A stretch of 64,000 bases of DNA from Anastatus disparis (Eukaryota; Arthropoda; Insecta; Hymenoptera; Eupelmidae). The stretch lies in NCBI GenBank assembly GCA_017163975.1, contig JAFFSR010000098.1, positions 248,001-312,000 on the forward strand, given 5' to 3'. The notes beneath the pieces were generated by a model. The model was not told the DNA's origin. It saw only the letters and a list, made by a program, of their open reading frames with translations, and made no database searches. Below, piece after piece: positions 35,974 to 46,820 of the stretch. The translations under genes and the position numbers were made by a program. How positions within the stretch are numbered: position 1 is the first letter of the stretch; each line of letters opens with the position of its first letter.

Positions 35974-36277
35974 TTGCAAAAATACGTTCAATAAACTGTG
36001 CTCTACTGAAAAATTTCAAATGAGATCTCAAATGAGATTTCATTCGAGATTTTTCAGCAGGGTGGAGTTAATTTTTTATTATTTAAAGGCTTTACCAATT
36101 AAGATTTTCATTGAACGGTTAAGTTTTAACATTTGACATTGTTTTGAAGCGGGCTTGACTTTATTCACGGTCGCCAGGTAATGTTTTAATTACCGAATTT
36201 AAATTTACTTTATTAGTTTAATCTATTACATGCATATACAAAGTGCATACAGCAATATTATTTAAGAAAATTATATT

Positions 36278-37150
36278 TATCGACGATCTCCTCCAGTGCA
36301 ATACTTTCGGAAATGCGATAATTCATAATTTTCTTTACGTGTGGAGGAGAGGGTAAAATGATAATAGTATATTTCGGTACTTGTGCGATAAAGTGATTTT
36401 TCACCCGTGTGGCGGTTTGCGCCCGAGCGAAGCGAGGGTGAAAAGGTCACACGAGTAAGAAATCACTTTCTCGCACGAGTATCGAACACTATTTTTTGAC
36501 ACGACGTGTGAGGAGCTCCATTTTCGCACGTGTCACTTTGTACAGCGTGCGTGAAATCGAGCTTCTCGCACGGAGTGTCAAAATAGTATATTTCGGTACT
36601 AGTGCGATAAAGTGATATTTTACTTGTGTGGCGGTTTGCGCCCGAGCGAAGCGGGGGTGAAAAGGTCACACGAGTGAGAAATCACTTTCTCGCACAAGTA
36701 TCGAACACTATTTTTTGACACGACGTGTGAGAAGCTCGATTTCACGCACGCTGTACAAAGTGACACGTGCGAAAATGGAGCTTCTCGCACGTCGTGTCAA
36801 AAAATAGTGTTCGATACTCGTGCGAGAAAGTGATTTCTTACTCGTGTGACCTTTTCACCCTCGCTTCGCTCGGGCGCAAACCGCCACACGAGTAAAAAAT
36901 CACTTTATCGCACTAGTACCGAAATATACTATATCGACGACTCCGTTGAGTGCAGTACTCCAAAGCGTGCGATAATGAACTTTTTTATGATATGGGCTAT
37001 GCAGAAAAGTGTTTAAATCGACGAAATCCTTGAGTGCAATACTCTAAAATGTGCGATAAATAACATCTTTCTGTAATGAAATGTGATTTAAATAAATTAT
37101 TATCGACGACATATCCAAGTGCAATACTTGTCAATGTGCGATAATTAATT
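36278..37150. repeat. 84-bp tandem repeat, four copies, interrupted by an insert
   Basis: The word TATCGACGA, followed by GAGTGCAATACT and GTGCGATAAT, occurs at 36278, 36932, 37016 and 37101. The last three starts are 84-85 bases apart. The first two are 654 apart, which is one period plus the palindromic insert at 36366-36930. Confidence 0.85.
36366..36930. mobile_element. Palindromic MITE cluster inserted in the 84-bp array
   Basis: Begins AGTATATTTCGGTAC and ends with its complement GTACCGAAATATACT. It is built from about 220-base units that are themselves palindromic: AAGTGATTTTT, GCGCCCGAGCGAAGCGAGGG and TCACACGAG words repeat in both orientations. It is GC-richer than its surroundings. 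The short Arg/Thr-rich ORF inside is not a gene. Confidence 0.8.
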
Positions 37151-38260
37151 TATTTAGTTATTCTATGACCAATAATAAATGAGATGAGATGAGTTATACT
37201 ATTTTAAATGAATTCTAACATAGTCTCATTCAAATAAAAAAGAAATTTATATTTTATAAATTTAACAACTTTACATAAATTTTATTACAGAATACTGAGG
37301 CCTTATGCCTCTGACGGTATAAAGTCGAAAGAATACTCTTGGCTTCATACAGGCGTTTTTATACCATTTGATGTACCTTCGATGATATTCTATTAAAGAA
37401 ATAGAGTATTCCATAACTTCAATTTAACTTAAAATATTTATAACAGGAACATTATATTCCTCCCATAGTCATCAAAGGTTATTATCATAAAAAAGGAATG
37501 CTCCCTAAACAATAATAATTGTATTTAATTTTATTTGTTATTATCAATTCAATATTGATAATATTCTTTTTTAATTAAAAGATATAGAACATTCGTTTTT
37601 TATATACGAAATAGAATGCTTTTGAAGAAAACGTTCTATTTCTTTTAATTACAGTATTTATTTCTTAACCTAATTTTAATTTCTAATCTATCTATTGTTG
37701 AATTAAAAAATTATTAATCTTTAATCGTAATAATTTTTTATTTATATTGTAGTAATGTAATATTCCATTTCTGTGTAAATAATCAGATATAATAAAGAAA
37801 TAGAATATTCTATTTCTACATTCATTTATATTTACATATATATATTTTTTAGTCATCTTCATTACCGACCTAGATCGGTAATCTAGATGTTTTTATTTAA
37901 ATTTGTTATATTTAAAAATTTTTTATAATGAATTGATATGAGCCGTTACAGTTTTCTCCTAACGAATATGAATAGTCGCAAGTTGAAAACATCATTTCAT
38001 TGCTTTATTTATGCTTATTCAAAAAAATATTATCTTAATAAATAAATTGATATCTCATACATATTTAAATGGTTTGTGCGTTGTTAATTTATTCGTTTTA
38101 ATGTTCCGCGATCTATAAGAAATGTTTAATCACTGATATAAAAAACTTATGTAAACACATTAATAGAGTTTCGTGGCCTTTCGAATACAGAAAAATGGTG
38201 ACAATGAAAACAATCTCGTGGTTTTCAGTCTTTTTAACAGAGAGTGTTGTGAGTATATCT
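37151..38260. other. AT-rich interior of the foldback-like element
   Basis: No ORF. Several GAAATAGAATATTC/TATTTC-type short palindromic words at 37390-37830 suggest a decayed local repeat. Confidence 0.35.
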
Positions 38261-38272
38261 ATATCCTTCTAA

Positions 38273-38637
38273 CTGAGAGCGCGGTGGCGTAATGGATAGA
38301 GCTCTTGCCTTCAACGAGGAGGGCATGGGTTCGAATCCTGGCCAGGTATCTCTAACTTTTTTTCGAAAGAAAATTAGTGTATATGCCATTTATATCGCAA
38401 CTCTCAAAAAATCGGACCTCATTGGGTATCGGTTGATTGTTGGTCACAAAAGTGGCTGATTATCCATCGGTAGTCAAAGTTTTCGGTATGGTGGGTCTGA
38501 CAGTTCTAGCCTGATGTAATGTGTTAAATGGTACCGGGGGGGGGACTCCCTCGACTTCACCATCGAACAAGTTTAATCATATAGAGGACAATATCCTTTA
38601 TATATTAATCTTTTTCTTTAAAAAAAAAAACATAAAA
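38273..38637 (+). mobile_element. tRNA-derived SINE (family 2) with 12-bp target duplication
   Basis: The head is tRNA-like: A-box TGGCGTAATGG (38285-38295) and B-box GGTTCGAATCC (38328-38338). A 280-base body follows, ending in an A-rich tail. Exact 12-base direct repeats ATATCCTTCTAA flank it at 38261-38272 and 38638-38649. It differs in sequence from the SINE at 23535. Confidence 0.88.
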
Positions 38638-38649
38638 ATATCCTTCTAA

Positions 38650-41012
38650 GTGCATATTGATTGTAATATAATTAAGTACTATTATTATTCTCTATTGATA
38701 GAGCCATTATTTCAACTTATATCACTGGTGTGGCAATGAAAATTTTGTTTTCCCATATTTATTTGTCTTCATTTTCTTAATATTGCTTCCTTTGTCTCTC
38801 TGATGATAAAAAAATGCAACCGTTACTTGAGCTTGTTCTATGAATTCCAGCCTTAATTCATTATGATGATATTCTTTCGTTACTATTCACAGTTAAAAAT
38901 AGTTTTTAAATAATCATAAAATGAGCAATAAAGGTTTCAATTCATAAACGTAACTCAAGTTATGGTTGTGTCATTTCACTTTCTTTCTCATCTTGAGAAA
39001 GGCTTGAACATTATATTCTTAAAATTTGCATATATTTTCCGAAACTGTTAACGGAGGAATTTAGAGCAAGTTTGGAGGAATTTTTTTATACAATAAATTT
39101 TATAATAGGATCTGTATTTATTTCAAAAAACGGCAAATAAATGTTCTAACTTTTCCCAACTTTTTTCGGAAAAACTAAAAAAGGAAGAAATTATATTAAA
39201 TGTACCACTGGATGGAGGAAATAAGAATACATTAATTTGCCTTTCTTTATTTTTTAAATTACATACTTTTGCAGGCTGGGGTGGGGTAGGTATTAGCAGC
39301 TAGGCTTTTTTATGAATATCAAAAAAGGAAGACACGAGCAATTTATTATTAAGCATATTTGTAATGAGCACTGAATTTCCTATTAATTTGTTTTAAATTT
39401 CGCAAATATATAGGTTAGTTGCTAACTTCGCAGAGGTCGTTTATATATATATATATATATATTGATACAGTGATGTATATAATTTTTATACTGTAGTCTT
39501 ATAGTCAACAAAAACAGTTTTAAGAGTGGACATTAACAACTGCTAAAAAAACTTTGTACCTTTGTAATTTCAATTAAGAAATATAGTAAGATATGACTAA
39601 TTATTATTACAATTATTATAATGATTAAGAGATTGTAATATTAAAGTATTAGAATATAACTATCCAGAATTGTAATTATTCGACTACGTAGAGTTTCTCA
39701 TTTCTACAATCTATTTTCACAAGTTTATTCCATACACATTATTCATTTTATAATAATTTTTTTTATTGATATATACATTAAATATAAATATGTCAGAACA
39801 AAAGTATGTAAAATTGAAAATTTTTCTAATGTGTAACTATAATACTACAACAATAGTAAATAATTATATAAATTTAAAGATATTCCTACTGTTTTTACAG
39901 CTAGTTTTTGTTAGATTATTTTAAATTTATCTGTGTATATAATATATTATAACTATTATTATTATTTTCTATATTTTTATGCTTCACAATTTACTTGCAA
40001 ATACTAATTTTTTTGCATTTAAAACAAATGTTTTTAAGAATATATCTGGAGGATATTGCAATTCAAGGTTAAAAATATATGTCAAAACACAAGTATGTAA
40101 GTTGAAAATTTTATTCATATTTAAATAGTTGTACTGCAACAATAATGAGTTGAATAACTGTTAATTACCATTAATAAATGTAAATAACTAGAAGTAGTTT
40201 CGAATAATTGTAAATATCTGTAAATGACTGTTATTAATGTCCTAATTCCTTAATTTTCTAACAATCATTAACAGTTGTTAAAAATTATTTACATAAATTA
40301 TTTTCATGTAAGTTATTTAAAAAAAATTAATTTTCAATTATTTAAAAAAAATAAAAGCTTACTGCAATTAATCTTTATAGTAATAAAGTAACATACAATT
40401 AAGGTGTCTAAAATATTGAACCATCATACAGTTAATATCAATAATATTACAAGAGATGTTTCATTTCATTTTAAATAATCTTTTTTTATTTTATTTCAAG
40501 AATTTAGTATTTTAAAATCAGCCATACTTACGTTGACATTTCAAGTTTGCGCCTGCTAGATAATAAAAAGATTTTTGAAATATTTTATAAATATTTCATA
40601 AAATATTTAATGAAAGATTTTGAATTAAAACATTTATTATTTCAAGAAAAAATCTTTCCTGTTATATAAATTATATAAATTATTTTAACAATTTATGTAT
40701 TAATTTTCATACATGAATGTATTAAAACTTGAAATAATATTGAAATTCAAATCATTATTATTAATAGCCATTCATTAAAGTTTATGAAATGAGCTTCCAT
40801 TACTTAAATCTTAATTTTAATAATATATTTTTAACAGTAGTATTTTTACTCTATATTAACTCTATGATATTTTCTTAATCATAACCTTTTCATAATTTAA
40901 CATTTGTATATGAATGAAAGTATATCATCTGCATTATTTTGATTTATAAGTCTTATACTGAATGAAAATATAATGACATACTAAATTGTAAATGAAAAAT
41001 TTTTTTTTGCAG
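38650..41012. other. Long AT-rich stretch upstream of the transposase-like gene
   Basis: About 2.4 kb without a convincing ORF; a (TA)n tract lies at 39441-39464. It may contain the promoter and first exon of the gene at 41013-44904. Nothing further could be read. Confidence 0.35.
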
Positions 41013-41919
41013 GGTGTGGTTCCTGATGTATATGAATATGCCTGAAAATAAATGTTGAAAAATGTGAGATCGGTCGCTTAGTCAACACAATATGTGGTAG
41101 TCATTTATTTTTTAAAGATAATCTCTTTGATATTAATGATTTATCTATGGAAGATTTGAAACATCTTCAATATAGAGTTCCAAACTTTCTAAAAAACCTA
41201 CTGGATCTATCTGTGCTAAACACCGAATGGCATTTTTAGATGATTATTCTAATCGTCAGAAGTTCTGCTGCAATCCTTTCAAGGATCACGGAAGTAAAAA
41301 AGGTTTAGCGTTTCTTGCATTAGGAATTTGTGAAAAATTTTATAAGGCTTGTGATATTATAGTACCTTCTGGTGGAAAAGTTTGCAAAGCATGTTACGAT
41401 TTGATCGTGAAAAAAATTGTTGATTGGGAACAGATATTTAGGAGTGAAGGAAGCAATGTGATAGATGAGATTCAATCATCAAGTAGTAATACGCCATCAA
41501 GCCAAGGATTTGTTACTGAAAGTCAAGATAAATTATTTAAAGAACAAAGTCTAAAAAGATTACTAGAAGCGGTAGACCTCCCAATGCCAAAAAAAAACAA
41601 AAATTAAGCCATGAACGCTTAACAAAACAAACTGAAAAATTAGTTCAATCAATTTACGAACAAGCGGTAGATAAGGTGAATGGCGTTTTTGAAACGAATT
41701 TGAATGTCCATGAAATAAAAACATTGAAAAAACACAGTGAAGATTTGGATGAAATATTAATAAATATAGCAAGTTACTATAATCAGCAAATTAATCCATC
41801 TCAAAAAATAAAAGTTCTTACTTCATTGCCGCTGCACTATACATACATTGACCTATGTAAGCACATTAATTGCAGTAGATATTTGATGAGAAAAGCCAAG
41901 GAAGTACGAGAAACACTTG
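41013..41919 (+). pseudogene. Transposase-like gene, 5' exon: THAP-like remnant and linker
   Basis: Begins after a TTTTTTTTGCAG acceptor. A Cys/His-containing piece (EKCEIGRLVNTICGSHF, near 41065-41110) followed by VPNFL loosely resembles a THAP finger (C-x2-C ... C-x2-H). It continues with ICAKHRMAFLDDYS and a Cys pair KVCKACYDL. It ends with KAKEVRETLG at the donor GTAAGT (41920). Two single-base shifts occur, in the A run at 41190-41196 and in the A9 run near 41589. Reading resumes in another frame after each. Confidence 0.6.
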
Positions 41920-42227
41920 GTAAGTTTTATGCAAATAAAAAGTTTTGTTAATATGATTTTACTTTGTATAGATAAAATATTGTTTATCGACTTATTATTT
42001 TATAAACAAGTTCAACTACACGGTTAATCCTTTCAATTTTTCAAAAAATAAGTAGCTTTGTTTTTACTTTTGAATTTATAAATCAATATTATTTAAAAAT
42101 TTCTACTATCCTTTAAGTTCAGATTAATTTTTGGATGCAAATTTTTATAAACATTTATAAATTAAGATATTTTAAACTTTGTACTATAAAAGTATCGAAA
42201 ATAATAGAAAATACGTCGAACTTCTAG

Positions 42228-43263
42228 GTGTACTTGTAGATCCTCCAAAAAAAAAGTTTTTTTATTTCTCTGAAGAATTCATTGATATCATAGAAGATTT
42301 TTATTGAGGCGATGACAATAGTCGACCATATGCTAGCGCCAAAGAAGTTATCACTATTGTAAATAGAAAGACAAATGAAGAAGAGAAACGTGCAAAGAGA
42401 TTTCTCTTATACAGCTTAAAGGATTTATATTACAAGTATATTGATGAAAATCAGAATAACTTAAAAAAGGTTCCTGGATTTTCTTATTTCGCGGCATTAC
42501 GACCAAAATATTGTATTTTTGCTGGTAGTCCAGGCACACATTCAATTTGTGTTCGTATAGAACATCAAAATGTTAAACTGAAATTGTTATCTTTTTCAAA
42601 ATCTTTAGATTACAGAGTTTTATTAGATCTATGCGTTTGCTCAGTTGATGATGAAAACTGCATGCTTCAAAATTGCTCTAATTGTCCGAATAAAGCAGCT
42701 ATACTCGATTATTTAAGAAGTCAAAATCTAATCAAGAGTACTGGTAGCGTGAAATATAATAATTGGTCATTTATAGATATTAGTCGTAGTAAAGATAAAA
42801 TAAAAAGTGGTAGTCGTATCTCATTGATTCAAAAAATTGAAGAAGCAACTGAATTCTATGAAGGGCTAGTAGAAGATATTTGGACATTGAGAGAGCACCA
42901 TTTTATTAGTGAAATCCAGAAATACATTTTTACGTTTATGAAAAATAATTTGGATTATGACACCGGTCTTATAGTAATGGATTTTGCAGAAAACTATACT
43001 TTCATAGCACAAGGTTCTGTTCAAGCATTCTACTTTAGTAACGTCCAAGCTACATTACATCCATTTGTTTTGTATTACAGAAGTGATGATGGCCTCAAGA
43101 TAAAATGTGCAAGTTTTTGTGTCATAAGTGACCATCTTAAACATGCTGCATATGTAGTTCACATTTTTCAAGAGAAAGTTTTAGAAATTATCAAAGCTCG
43201 TTTCCAACACATAATAAAAATTATTTATTTCTCAGACGGGGCGCCTTCCCAGTACAAGAATAA
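42228..43263 (+). pseudogene. Transposase-like gene, main exon with two candidate catalytic Asp
   Basis: Exon after a TTCTAG acceptor, ending at donor AA|GTAAGTT; phases fit the neighbouring exons. About 345 codons with one in-frame TGA at 42305-42307. The middle reads FSYFAALRPKYCIFAG then GTHSICVRIEHQNVKL. A Cys cluster CMLQNCSNCPN follows. A probable RNase-H-fold core has VMDFAENYTFIAQ and, later, IIYFSDGAPSQYKN. The overall pattern matches a family common in cnidarian and insect genomes that I remember only as uncharacterised 'cc8L18.2-like' proteins; that name is a weak memory. Confidence 0.75.
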
Positions 43264-44027
43264 GTAAGTTAACTCTTTTTAAGTTTTAGTTATCTTGCAA
43301 TATCTGTTGAAATAATAATATATTATAAATAGTAATAGTAATAACAATAGAATAAGTTCTATTATCAGTCAGATTAAATCATACATTAAATGGAAATTTT
43401 CTATCACAGCTAACGTTTAAATTAATTCATACTCCGATTGAAAAAAATAAAATATACGTGAATGTGTAGAAAGGTATGAAAATATGCAGAAAGAAATATA
43501 AATGTAAAGAAAAGATGTATCTTTGTTACAATTTTCAGCGTAGTTTTGAAACGTTTGTTGACATTAATATACCTTTTTCTACATTTTGGCACTACTTGAT
43601 ACACTTATTAATATTTCGATTTTTCTTATGATAGGACTCAGAAATATTTTACGTACCTTTTTGTTAATTTCAGTACTACTTTATACACTTATTTATATTT
43701 TGATTCTTCTAATTATTGTATTAAATTATCTGTGTGCATTGTCTTACATTTCTGTATATTTATATATTTTTCTGTATTTATATACATATTTGCATACATT
43801 TATGTAAAGTTCCTAGTGAAAAAAATAAAATGTACATTAATGTACAAAAGTATTACAATTATGACAATACTACAATTTAATTTTTTTTTATCGTTTCTTA
43901 CCTTTTTTTATTGTTATACACATTTTTCATTCCCACTAGAAACGTCACATTTTTTTATCCTAACGAATGCAGTTGAATCATAAATGCCCGAAATCATTCA
44001 TTATGTTTAATGTCTTAACATTTGCAG

Positions 44028-44249
44028 GAACAAGATCAGCAATATTTGTCATCATAAGGAAGACTTTGGACTTGAAGTAGATTCTTATAATTTTTTCTCC
44101 ACCAGTCATGGCAAAGGGCAATGTGATGCAATAGCAGCTGTAGTAAAATCTAAAGTGAGAACAGCATCTCTGCAATTACCTCCAGAGAAACAAATTTTGA
44201 CACCAATAGCGATGTACGATTTTCTTAATGAAAATATGGAAACAACAAC
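44028..44249 (+). CDS. Transposase-like gene, third exon
   Basis: Acceptor TTTGCAG at 44021-44027 and donor GTAAAT at 44250. Joined to the previous exon it reads YKNKNKISNICHHKEDFGL, then STSHGKGQCDAIAAVVKSKV. The HGK...CD stretch is the conserved third motif of this family and probably supplies the last catalytic acid. No stop inside; 74 codons. Confidence 0.75.
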
Positions 44250-44305
44250 GTAAATGACGAATTTATTGAATAAAATATCATAATATAGACATAAATACGA
44301 GTTAA

Positions 44306-44686
44306 GAAGGGGCCGAACTATCTGTCTTTGTCTAATAGCGTTTTTCATCATTTATGTAGACACTATCCGGTATAACAAGAAAAAAATAGCAGCCCCCGCT
44401 AGATATTAGTATAATAAGTAAATTTTGTAATAACAACCAAATTTTTTCACTGCGTAGTTTTTGAATAATTAGAGACCTACCAAAAAAAGATAGGTTATAT
44501 TCTAGATTGCTAGTAGGTCTCTAATTAGTCAAAAACTATGCGGTAAAAAATTTGGTTGTTATTAAAAAATTTACTTATTATACTAATATCTAGCGGGGGC
44601 TGCTATTTTTTTCTTGTTATACCGGATAGTGTTTACATAAATGATAAAAAACGCTATTAGACAAAGACAGATAGTTCGGCCCCTTC
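44306..44686. mobile_element. TTAA-flanked MITE inside an intron
   Basis: A 381-base foldback starting GAAGGGGCCGAACTATCTGT and ending with the complement, arms closely matched to the centre near 44497. TTAA stands on each side (44302-44305 and 44687-44690). It lies in the intron 44250-44714 and is not related in sequence to the TTAA MITE at 6265. Confidence 0.9.
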
Positions 44687-44714
44687 TTAATTAATTAACG
44701 AGTATTTTTCTTAG

Positions 44715-44904
44715 GTTTCTATGGGTTAACAACATTGAATGTAAAAAGAGGCTGAAGACATTGCAAAAACGATTCGATTCTGCAAGGAGCATTGCGAACA
44801 CTCGAAGATATCATTATTTCAAAGTGATTGATAAAAACAAAGCAGAGTTCAAAATCACTTCAATGTCAGATGATTCAACTACACAGGAAATAAACATGCC
44901 ATGA
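44715..44904 (+). CDS. Transposase-like gene, last exon
   Basis: After acceptor TTTTTCTTAG the frame set by the previous exon reads FLWVNNIECKKRLKTLQKRF, then SIANTRRYHYFKVI, and ends at TGA 44902-44904. 63 codons, basic and helical. Phase agreement across the 465-base intron supports it. Confidence 0.7.
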
Positions 44905-45354
44905 AGCAATTTTCAATTAACTGTTTAACACCCAAACGAATGTAAACATACATTTTAACTTTCGTCTTTTTTACATTAATTAGAATCATAAATCACAAAT
45001 TTCACAAAACAAACTATTAAAATAATAAATTTAAATCTATAGATCCTGAAAAACTGAAATATATTTTATTGCATTATGCCGATGACAATTGGTTATAAAC
45101 TATTTTCATAAATATTCAACGCCATTGAAATGAGGTTTTAGATATTTTTTCGTTTATTTAAACCTTAAAATTTTCTTTATTTGATAAAAGAATTTCAGAG
45201 TTACAGGACCTGAATGTAAACCATTAAATGAAAATCTTAATTGGTAATTCCTGCAAACCATAAAAAATTAATTTTCCAGTTTATTAAATGTATTTTTGCC
45301 TGTGAATTTCTACAATATTTAAATTGTAATAGCAGCGGTTGTAGACATCGTTCA
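44905..45354. other. 3' flank of the transposase-like gene
   Basis: AT-rich, no ORF; runs into the inner end of the right arm. Confidence 0.35.
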
Positions 45355-46167
45355 GAGTTCTCCGAACTCGCAAATTAGAGATTTAAATGTCACCTCTTAC
45401 TTTATAGTACAAAGAAGTGTCAAAACTCTAAATATATATGGGATTTTTCACACTAAGATAATTCAAATTTTACAAACAATCAACACGAAAAACGTCAAAT
45501 TTTAAAAATGTGATGTTTATGATTTTATAATAACACATAAATCCTGAACCGGGCTCAATAAGACGATGAATTTTTGTGGAGACTTTCTTCTATGATGACA
45601 TAAACTATCATGAAAATTTAGCTAAGAAAAATGGAAAGAGTTTTTTATTATAGGGCCTTTCAGTTGGACCTTTTGGAAAAATGGGGTAACTTCAAAGTAG
45701 CATAGCTCTGTTGCTTTTTTATATTTTTGAGCGTTCAAACTCACAAATCACAGCTCTCAGAGAGACCTTTAATTTGCAAGCTTAAGAGTTAAAAAATATT
45801 GAAAACTCAAATTTTGGCACATTTTTTTAAAAACGAAGAAATTAAAAAAAATAACTGTTTACATTTTCAGTAGTAGCACAGACCCTCTATGCAAAATAGA
45901 AAATTCTAAATAGTTAAATTAAAGTATATATCAAGAAGAAGAAAATGAGCCTTGTTGGATCAACTTTGATTAAGAATTCAAAATTTGGTGATTTTTCAAA
46001 AAATAGCTAAATTTTGAACTTTGAGGTTATGTTACTCTGACCCTTGAGGTCCTATTGAACGGAAACTTTGGCGAACTCACTTTTTTCCAAGGTACTCTTA
46101 TGTACCAAAGTGGCGGCAAGATCGGCTGACCCCGGTGCGCAGCTTTTTTAAAAAAGTATTGGAACGA

Positions 46168-46226
<59 letters not shown>

Positions 46227-46820
46227 ACTGACGCTTTCAAAATAGTTTGATATGATGTTGAATCAGCTATATAAAGGACGCGCTGTTAAATCGGCTGCAT
46301 AAGGGAATGTGCTGTTAAATCGGCTGCATACGAGGATACGCTATTAAATCGACTACATAAGGGAATGCGCTTTTGAATCGGCTGCCTATGGGGATGCGCT
46401 GTAGAATCGGCTGCATATGGGGATGCGCTGTTGAATCGACTACGTATTGAGATGCGCTATTAAATCAGCTGCATATGGGGATGTGCTGTTGAATCAGCTG
46501 CATATTGGAATGCGTTGTTTAATCAGCTGCATATGGGGATACGCTGTTGAATCAGCTGCATAATGGGATGCGCTATTAAATCGGCTGCACATGGGGAAGC
46601 GCTGTTGAATTGGCTGCATATGGGGATGCGCTGTTGAATCGGCTGCATATTGAAATGCGCTGTTCAATCGGCTACACATGAGGATGCGCTGTTTAATCAG
46701 CTTCACATGAGAATGTGCTGTTATAGCTATTAAATCAGCTGCATATGGAGATGCGCTGTAACATAGACTGCATAAGGGGATACGATATTAGATTTGCAAT
46801 GTCTAGTGTAAGAATAAGAT
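45355..46820. repeat. Right inverted arm of the foldback-like element
   Basis: Complement of the left arm, but longer because the minisatellite has about 17 units against nine. The unique inner 0.8 kb and the (TA)n tract (46171-46225) are both present. The outer limit is near 46820, where Helitron coding sequence starts. Confidence 0.9.

Larger units (their letters stand above)
34763..46820 (+). mobile_element. 12-kb foldback-like element with long, internally repetitive inverted arms
   Basis: The sequence 34763-35973 reappears inverted at 45355-46820. Each arm runs, from outside in: a short unique lead (ATCTTATTCTTACACTAGAC), a 29-bp minisatellite, a unique AACTATTTTGAAAG segment, a (TA)n tract, then about 0.8 kb beginning GAGTCGTTCCAATAC. 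The 9.4-kb interior carries a spliced DDE-transposase-like gene and several nested inserts. Long TIRs with internal tandem repeats of variable copy number are typical of FB and Galileo elements. No clear target duplication is seen at the outer ends. An inverted duplication is the alternative. Confidence 0.75.

Noticed and set aside
36463..36669. 68-codon minus ORF in the GC-richer palindrome
   Set aside because: Both arms of the palindrome give similar frames; a MITE explains it.
38281..38345. A functional tRNA gene
   Set aside because: tRNA-like boxes are present, but the body continues for 280 bases, ends in an A-rich tail and is flanked by a 12-bp target duplication, so a SINE fits better. 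Cloverleaf pairing was not convincing by eye.
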